64,000 bases of DNA, from the NCBI GenBank assembly GCA_050084515.1, contig CM114272.1, forward strand, positions 56,172,001 through 56,236,000, in the 5' to 3' direction. The notes under the pieces were generated by a model that saw only the letters and a program-made list of their open reading frames with translations, made no database searches and was not told the origin of the DNA. Positions 58,461 to 64,000 of the stretch are shown here, one piece after another. Position 1 is the stretch's first letter; the number at the start of each line of letters is the position of its first letter. A program made the position numbers and the translations under genes. The DNA is from Blasia pusilla. Lineage: Eukaryota > Marchantiophyta > Marchantiopsida > Blasiales.

Positions 58461-61382
58461 GAAGTGCGTAGGTTAGGTTAGGAAGACACGTGGATAGGGT
58501 AGAGCGGGAGGGCGAAAAAAATGGCGTGTTTGTCGGGAGCCGCTATTAACCCGTTCGGATAGACTCTCGGAAACCCGAACCGAGAGTCTTCACGGACCCA
58601 CGGTCACCCCGATTTCTCTTGTCGGGGACACCGCCACGCGTTGAATCCATAGTCCGGGGAGTTTTTTCACGAGAACCGGTACAGAACCGGTGTTCCGGAG
58701 CCCGGACCGGTAAATTTAGATTTCTAACCGGCTTTTCAGATACGTTTACAAAGAAACCCCCTCTAAACCTGCCAGTTTTCTTCCGACGAGTTTGGATTAA
58801 ATCGGAAATTTTCTATTTTAGCCGGCTACGATTACTCGTAACCCCGGATCTCCCCGTTCATTGGTTGAATCGGGGTGAAGGACAGGACATCTTTCCGGGT
58901 ATGTGGAGTCGTAAATACGGTCCCGCGAATCCGCAACATGGAAACACTCGCCTTGCGTCCCGCGCCACGAAAGTCGCCGCAATCAATGAATAGCATTCGA
59001 AAAGCAGGGGCTTTCGTCTTTCAGGACCAGGCCAGGCGCTTAGCATCATGCTGTCGTCGGCCTCCGAATGGTGGCACGGAGCAGATGAGGCGTGTGAGGA
59101 AGTTTCATCGCTACAGCGTGGCAATTATGTCCTGATGCCGTTTAGCTTAGTTCTAGTTTGTATTTCAGCATTCGAGGGCACGAATTAGTGATTCTGGTTC
59201 TGTGTTTTTTTTTTATGAGCACTTGTGAAATGGAGCATGATCTGCATCAGAAACTCTGCAAGAGAAACTCAGATCGACTTCTATGTAAGCTGCTAGGTAC
59301 TGCGTATGCAACGTGAGCGCTGACCGACGCTCGCAGCCCATAGTGGAATTGGATAAAGACACATGAACTTTCGTTGATCAACGGAGAACAGCTGAACCTC
59401 ACTGGAAAGGAATGAACTGATGTTTATTATTCGTCCAAAACTACCGAGTGACACTGTAGAACGGTACTGAAAGTCGACGATTGACATTTTCGCAGGGTGG
59501 CAGAACTGGATGGGGGAGGGGGTGGGGCTCACTCGCACGCGTTTCGATCTGAGTAATTTGCATCGTGTATGCATGGAATTGCTTGCATGCATGCAGCAGG
59601 CCTGTCTTTGTACCACCATAGCTAGCCTAATTTGACGCGGCGTTGAATGCAGTCCGGTGAAAGTATGTCTGTGATCAAGACATGACAATGATGGATCATT
59701 CTTCCCTGAGGCTCTTGTTTATTCTATACGCAATTCAGTTTCTGCCCCGAACTCCTGATCATATAACGTACGCCATTTGCTTCCACCTATTTGTTTTAGC
59801 CCTAGCTGGCGGGGGCTCGGTCCCTTGAACAGCAATTGGTGCAAATTTGGGTCTAGTGAGGCCAAATTATGTGGACCATCTTAATTGAAAGCTTTTATGT
59901 CTGACGATTGTATCTTTCCGGCCGATGGAACTGCTTCTGATAAAATTCTGGATCGATTGATCATGCCGAATCCCTGCACCCGGTTCAACTAGCACTTCAT
60001 GAATTCACCCACTCCTGCTCGCAACTCTCAATCAAGAGAAGTATGCACACCTGCAATGGAATACTACACATCTTCAGGCTAGGTTCGTATGTGGGAAAGG
60101 CCTTGAGCCAAGTCTTTTTTTTTTAATGAGATGAGGAAGTGTGCGAAAAGCTCAGGAAAACTCTCGTGGCATTGAATGTTTTCAGCTTTCTTGCAAATCG
60201 TAACGATGTCAGGTCTCCAGACCGATTCCCGTAGCGTTTTGAATCTTCACTAGTATATCTGGCGGTGCCAATGAGAATTGAGCCACTGTTCGGCTGCGGT
60301 TCACTGTAGGAGCCAGACGAAGCAAATTTCTTCATTTTGGAACATCTTTCCTTGAATTGCAACTTAAAAATTTACGTTTCCAGCTTAGCCTTCCACTTCT
60401 TTCCGGGCTTATGTCCATGGTGATCAGTTGCGGCTGGACTCCATGATTTTACGGTAGCTGGGCAGCTACTACTCGATTAATTCTTTTCAAGGCAAGCATT
60501 GCAATGCGGTACACCCGAGATTTAGGACAAAAGCAGATTGTAGGGGTGAATCGGCAGCTATTATTCGATCAGTCATGATGGCCTTAAAGTTTTCCAGGTA
60601 AACGCTGGAAGACAGGGCACCAGAGTTTTAGGACATCCGCGCACTTTAGGGGTCAAACAGCCAATTCGTGGTCAATTATTTGGACAAAATTGCTACAGCT
60701 TCCATTTTCTCCACGACTATTCAGCAACAAATCCCCTGTGTTTCTCGAGCGATCGGTTGCAAACTTCCTTTCTTCTTCAATTTTGTCTCACTCATGAAGA
60801 CATGAGTTAGGACCGCACATGCAAGAGAGAAAGCATATGAACCACTTCGATTTCCCTACCATGTCTCCACTACACAATTGAATGGCACGCAGTGGACCTC
60901 CTACCCCTCAGTAGGGGATCGAGGGTACATTTTCTCCGACCCATCCAAGAAATCAATTCCCTTGAGCTTTGTCAAGCAATTAACAAGCTCCAAACCATAT
61001 TTTGGGACGGATGCACAGTTGCATCATCCTGACAGAATCAAAGGTTTCAAAAAGTTTCGAATGAGTCCCAAACAACGTAAACTAATCCCATCTCAATCGC
61101 ATGATCGAATAATTACGTATACTCAGCTCGAATTGTCACCCCAGTCCAGGTACGTAGTAGCATTCATGATTGCTCTTACGTCATAATTCGACTTTTCAAT
61201 ACATTATTTTCATATTACTCTGAATTCTCTTCCCCTTCAAAGTAGGGGCATAATTCCAAATATTTGTAGTAAAAATGTACATCTATTTATATTTGCGTAC
61301 CAGGAAACCCCCAAGACTAAATATCCAAGACTAAATATTTATGGTTGTTTCTAAAAATATTATTCTCAACCTTACAATCGTT
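58461..61382. other. Intergenic region, GC-richer at its start, no confident gene
   Basis: 58500-59130 is richer in GC and CpG than its surroundings and holds open frames of 86-124 codons (58619-58993, 58875-59135), none with a domain I recognise. The frame ending at 59135 closes with a basic Arg/Cys-rich stretch (ARRLASCCRRPPNGG). A minus-strand frame at 60123-60362 and a plus-strand one at 60878-61186 are also unrecognised. Parts could be exons of an uncharacterised gene, but no splice pattern convinced me. Confidence 0.4.
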
Positions 61383-61568
61383 TGGCAATACATCTCAGGA
61401 TTGATACGTCGGAGGTGACGGGGCCATTTACCTACTAACCACTCGTGTTTATGTTCTTGTCAGACTATCAATTGTGTAGTTTGTAGTTGGCTGACTATCA
61501 ATTGTGTAGTTCGTTGAACAATTGAACCCTTGTTATCCTCCCCTTTTTTACGTTTATTTTATAATAAA
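61383..61568 (+). repeat. 5'-truncated fragment of the non-LTR family (copy C)
   Basis: Matches the last ~200 bp of copies A and B: GGCAATACATCTCAG, TTGATACGTCGGAGGTG, ACCACTCGTGTT, and a tail TTTATTTTATAATAAAA. A short internal duplication (GACTATCAATTGTGTAGTT twice) is present. This is the short 3' fragment typical of incomplete reverse transcription. Confidence 0.8.
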
Positions 61569-63173
61569 ATATATTTATTTCTTCCGTTATCAATGGATGG
61601 AGTCTTGGATCGGTCACCCGGGAGACATTGCAGTTCTTAGGAACGCCAGTCTAGGACTCCAGGTAGGGGTCGGGACCACGAGCAATGGATACTATAAACC
61701 GAACAGTAGATAGATGAGAATGGCGTGGACGGTGCGCATCGACCTGTGTCCGTGTTCTAGTAGGATTTGGGCCTCTAGATAAAAATCTTCGAGCTAAGGA
61801 TTGGATCCGGTTTTCAAAAGATTTTGAGCGATAATTGCCTTAAGGTGTTCCGAGTGAGCCAGAAGTTCTTTACTCGATCGGAAATCACAAGCGCTGTTGT
61901 CAATTTACGCTTATTAGCCTCTTATTTCTTCCGTGCAAAATTTTACCTGTCATGGCGGAGTCAATTGAAAGCGTCGCGCAGGACTCGGGCAGTAGACTAC
62001 AGTAATATCTGACAGGCGATTGGTTAGAGATAGGAGATCTAACGCTAGTAGTTCTCCTATCCCCGGGGTAGGTCTCAGCTTCATGTACGCCACCTTATCA
62101 GCTTTGCGAGAGACCGCCTGTGGGCGGCTTCGAATACGGGAATAAGAAGAGTTCTGTCTGAAAGCTAGAAGTACTGTTTGCACGGTAGTCTCCTTTTGCA
62201 AAACGGATCCGAATTCCGGATAGCCTACCATCCTCCGTCGGTTACTTTCTGCATCCTGTGTGATAGCTTAGGTCTTGCTTCAAATCAGAGAGAAAAAACA
62301 GGAATCTCTATAATCTTGGGTAGGTTTAAACGTCTCCAGCGCGCCAGCATGTTATAATCCCAAATTACTTTGATCCGCATCGGGTAAGATGCTTCATGAC
62401 GAATGGGAGCACACGGTCTGGACTTGAGGCGATGGCCGTCTTATTGCAGCTACTATTTGCAGCTACCATGATGGATCTGCAGATATTATAATAGATCAAG
62501 AGGTGTTCCGGACATCTCTCAGCGACCTTCAGACATAGTACGCGAGAGGAAGAAAGACGAGTGTCTGACTCGAAAGCCATAAACTGCCGCGGTTTTGCAT
62601 TGATTGCGAGACCCGGTACAATCAGCGGGCAGGGGCCTCGGGCAGGTAGTAAAAAACTAATTTTGCAACTAAATAACATCCGGTGCGGGTGCACAGATCC
62701 GGGTTCGAATCCAACTCCAACTTTTGGGACTCTCCCCTCACTCGCCTAAGCTGCCCGGTCTCGCATTAAATGTGATATCGCGGCAATCTATGGCCTTCGA
62801 TCTGACTTGGTTCTCGCATTAAATGTGATACCGCGGCAATCTATGGCCTTCGATCTGACTTGGTTCGACCGGTGTGTTCCTACTTGTAAGCTTATACCTG
62901 GCTTGGAACGATCCGTGGAGTGGACTTCCAAGGAGTCAAGCTGTTTTCTGCAGCTGCACGTTTGCGACCATTTAGGGATCATATTCAGCCAGACTCAATG
63001 TGATCAAAGAGAAACAGAGCGGGAGGGATGGGAGGACAAAGGAGATTAAAAATCGAATGAAGTTCAAGATCAAAACCAGGCGGGAGGGAGAAGAACCGGG
63101 AAGCACCTAAAACCTAGCTTCATGTTTTCTTGAAACTTAGTTGACCAACAGCAACATTTCCATACATCAGCCG
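61569..63173. other. Intergenic region with an inverted/tandem repeat cluster
   Basis: No confident gene. The only structured part is the repeat cluster at 62566-62864, described separately. A tRNA-like B-box (GGTTCGAATCC) lies at 62702-62712 without a matching tRNA body. Confidence 0.5.
62566..62864. repeat. Foldback: one inverted and two tandem copies of a ~53-bp unit
   Basis: 62753-62806 and 62811-62864 are tandem copies, almost identical, starting TCTCGCATTAAATGTGATA and containing CGCGGCAATCTATGGCCTTC. 62566-62616 is the same unit inverted (CATAAACTGCCGCGG) at roughly 75% identity by eye. A transcript could fold into an imperfect ~50-bp stem with a ~140-base loop. Confidence 0.75.
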
Positions 63174-64000
63174 TACGGTACAGTCAATCCATGCATGGAC
63201 CTTCAATCCCTAACCCGATACCACCTCCTATTGCACTCCCTACAACAACTGCTTAGACCTGGTTAAGCCAAATTGGTCTCCTTCGCTCTTTCCATCCAGG
63301 TCTTCCTCGTCATAGACTCTACACTCGCATTCCTATTGCTCTTCGCCCCATCATCCAACAAGCTTTGCTTTTCCCATTAGAAAGGTTAGCGCGTGATTCC
63401 ATAGATATCAATGCTTGATATCTCCTATTACTCTTCCCACAATGGGTTTTAGTCTTCCCTCCAAGGGATGGTTTGACAGGTCATCGTGAAACCTCCACAC
63501 GTATTCAACGCTTTATGTTTGGGGATTGGGAGAATCTTTAGAATGAGCATGTACTTTGAGCATGCTCATTACAATACAACAATGCCTTCGATGAAGTCTA
63601 CTTTTGGGTCAAGTTGGTGAGTTTTCGTGTGCAGCTCGAGCATGGAGTCCCCTTTCTCTGGCGGTTCCAAGTGCAAAAATAGTGGCTCTCTTAGAAGCTT
63701 TTCATCCTCCTTCAAATGGCGATGCTTCACCTAGTGTGGAAGACTATACAACGGACCTTGACTTGGAGGTTTTCATAAGGGCTTTTCTGCACACTCCTTG
63801 CTTATCAGCAAACGGACTATCAAGGATAGTTTTTTAGCATATGCACGATTGCTTTATCTCGGCATATTCAGCAAGTGACTTTTTCTCTCTATATAAGGTA
63901 TCTGCACATATGGCGGTAGGTTATCTCCCATTCTCTATCTCTAGGCTCTCAAGGGCTTGTCATTTTTTGGTTATGGATAAGCCTCCTTCAGGTGTGCGGT
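63174..64000 (+). mobile_element. Non-LTR retrotransposon, copy D, truncated at both ends in this window
   Basis: From CGGTACAGTCAATCCATGC onward it is colinear with copy A 32157-33020 and copy B 54184-55060, and it runs off the window edge. It lacks everything upstream of the zinc finger's last residues, carries several stops (for example TAG within the AWTWL-equivalent), and has a deletion near 63570. An open stretch at 63604-63837 contains GEFSCAARAWSPLSLAVPS and FIRAFLHTPCLSANGLS. Confidence 0.8.

Noticed and set aside
60878-61186. 102-codon plus-strand frame
   Set aside because: It lacks an ATG at its start, has no recognisable domain, and shows no supporting splice pattern.
61590-61710. 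Possible 5S-rRNA-like segment (GGTCACCCGGGAGAC, AGGAACGCC)
   Set aside because: The order and spacing of 5S internal control boxes do not match, and the stretch does not fold like 5S rRNA by eye.
62702-62712. tRNA-like B-box GGTTCGAATCC
   Set aside because: No A-box at the right distance and no cloverleaf or acceptor-stem pairing could be made. At best it is a SINE remnant.

Overview
This is a plant nuclear DNA window, dense in transposons, with one clearly intact host gene. The evidence is GT-AG introns, a plant-type leucine-rich-repeat receptor kinase with one exon per repeat, plant Ty3/gypsy and CACTA elements, and an AAACCCTAAA telomere-like motif inside a satellite. Several element families read like those I associate with bryophytes, other non-flowering land plants or streptophyte algae. 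I would guess a non-flowering land plant, but the sequence alone does not fix the species.

Layout. 1-1.2 kb: partial SWIM zinc-finger (Mutator-like) reading frame. 2.0-7.8 kb: decayed CACTA element on the minus strand (tnp2-type transposase plus a spliced proline/methionine-rich partner gene), containing a near-perfect 38-bp-arm hairpin. 8.0-9.4 kb: GA/GAAA microsatellite between direct repeats. 9.7-12.05 kb: 350-bp tandem satellite. 12.3-13.3 kb: minus-strand gag relic. 14.56-25.45 kb: old plus-strand Ty3/gypsy element encoding, in order, a cytosine-5 DNA methyltransferase domain, reverse transcriptase, RNase H, integrase and a decayed C-terminal PHD finger. It is split by a much younger minus-strand LTR retrotransposon at 17050-23396. 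25.6-30.6 kb: LTR, gag and RT fragments of several gypsy families. 30.8-34.6 kb: non-LTR retrotransposon with an N-terminal CCHC finger and a C-terminal restriction-like endonuclease (R2-group style). Related copies lie at 52.8-58.5, 61.4-61.6 and 63.2-64.0 kb.

Host gene. 36217-50767 on the minus strand is a 29-exon LRR receptor-like kinase. All exons join in frame to 1021 residues: signal peptide, N-terminal cap, 20 LRR exons, one transmembrane segment, an RD-type kinase with DLG in place of DFG, and a Ser/Asn-rich tail whose end is reshaped by an out-of-frame repeat.

Most notable: a gypsy element carrying both a DNA methyltransferase and a PHD finger, i.e. a retroelement equipped to write and perhaps read chromatin marks. 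Its catalytic Pro-Cys-Gln box has decayed to Leu-Cys-stop by two C-to-T changes. Second is the restriction-like-endonuclease non-LTR family in a plant genome. All gene calls come from manual translation and motif reading; no database search was possible.
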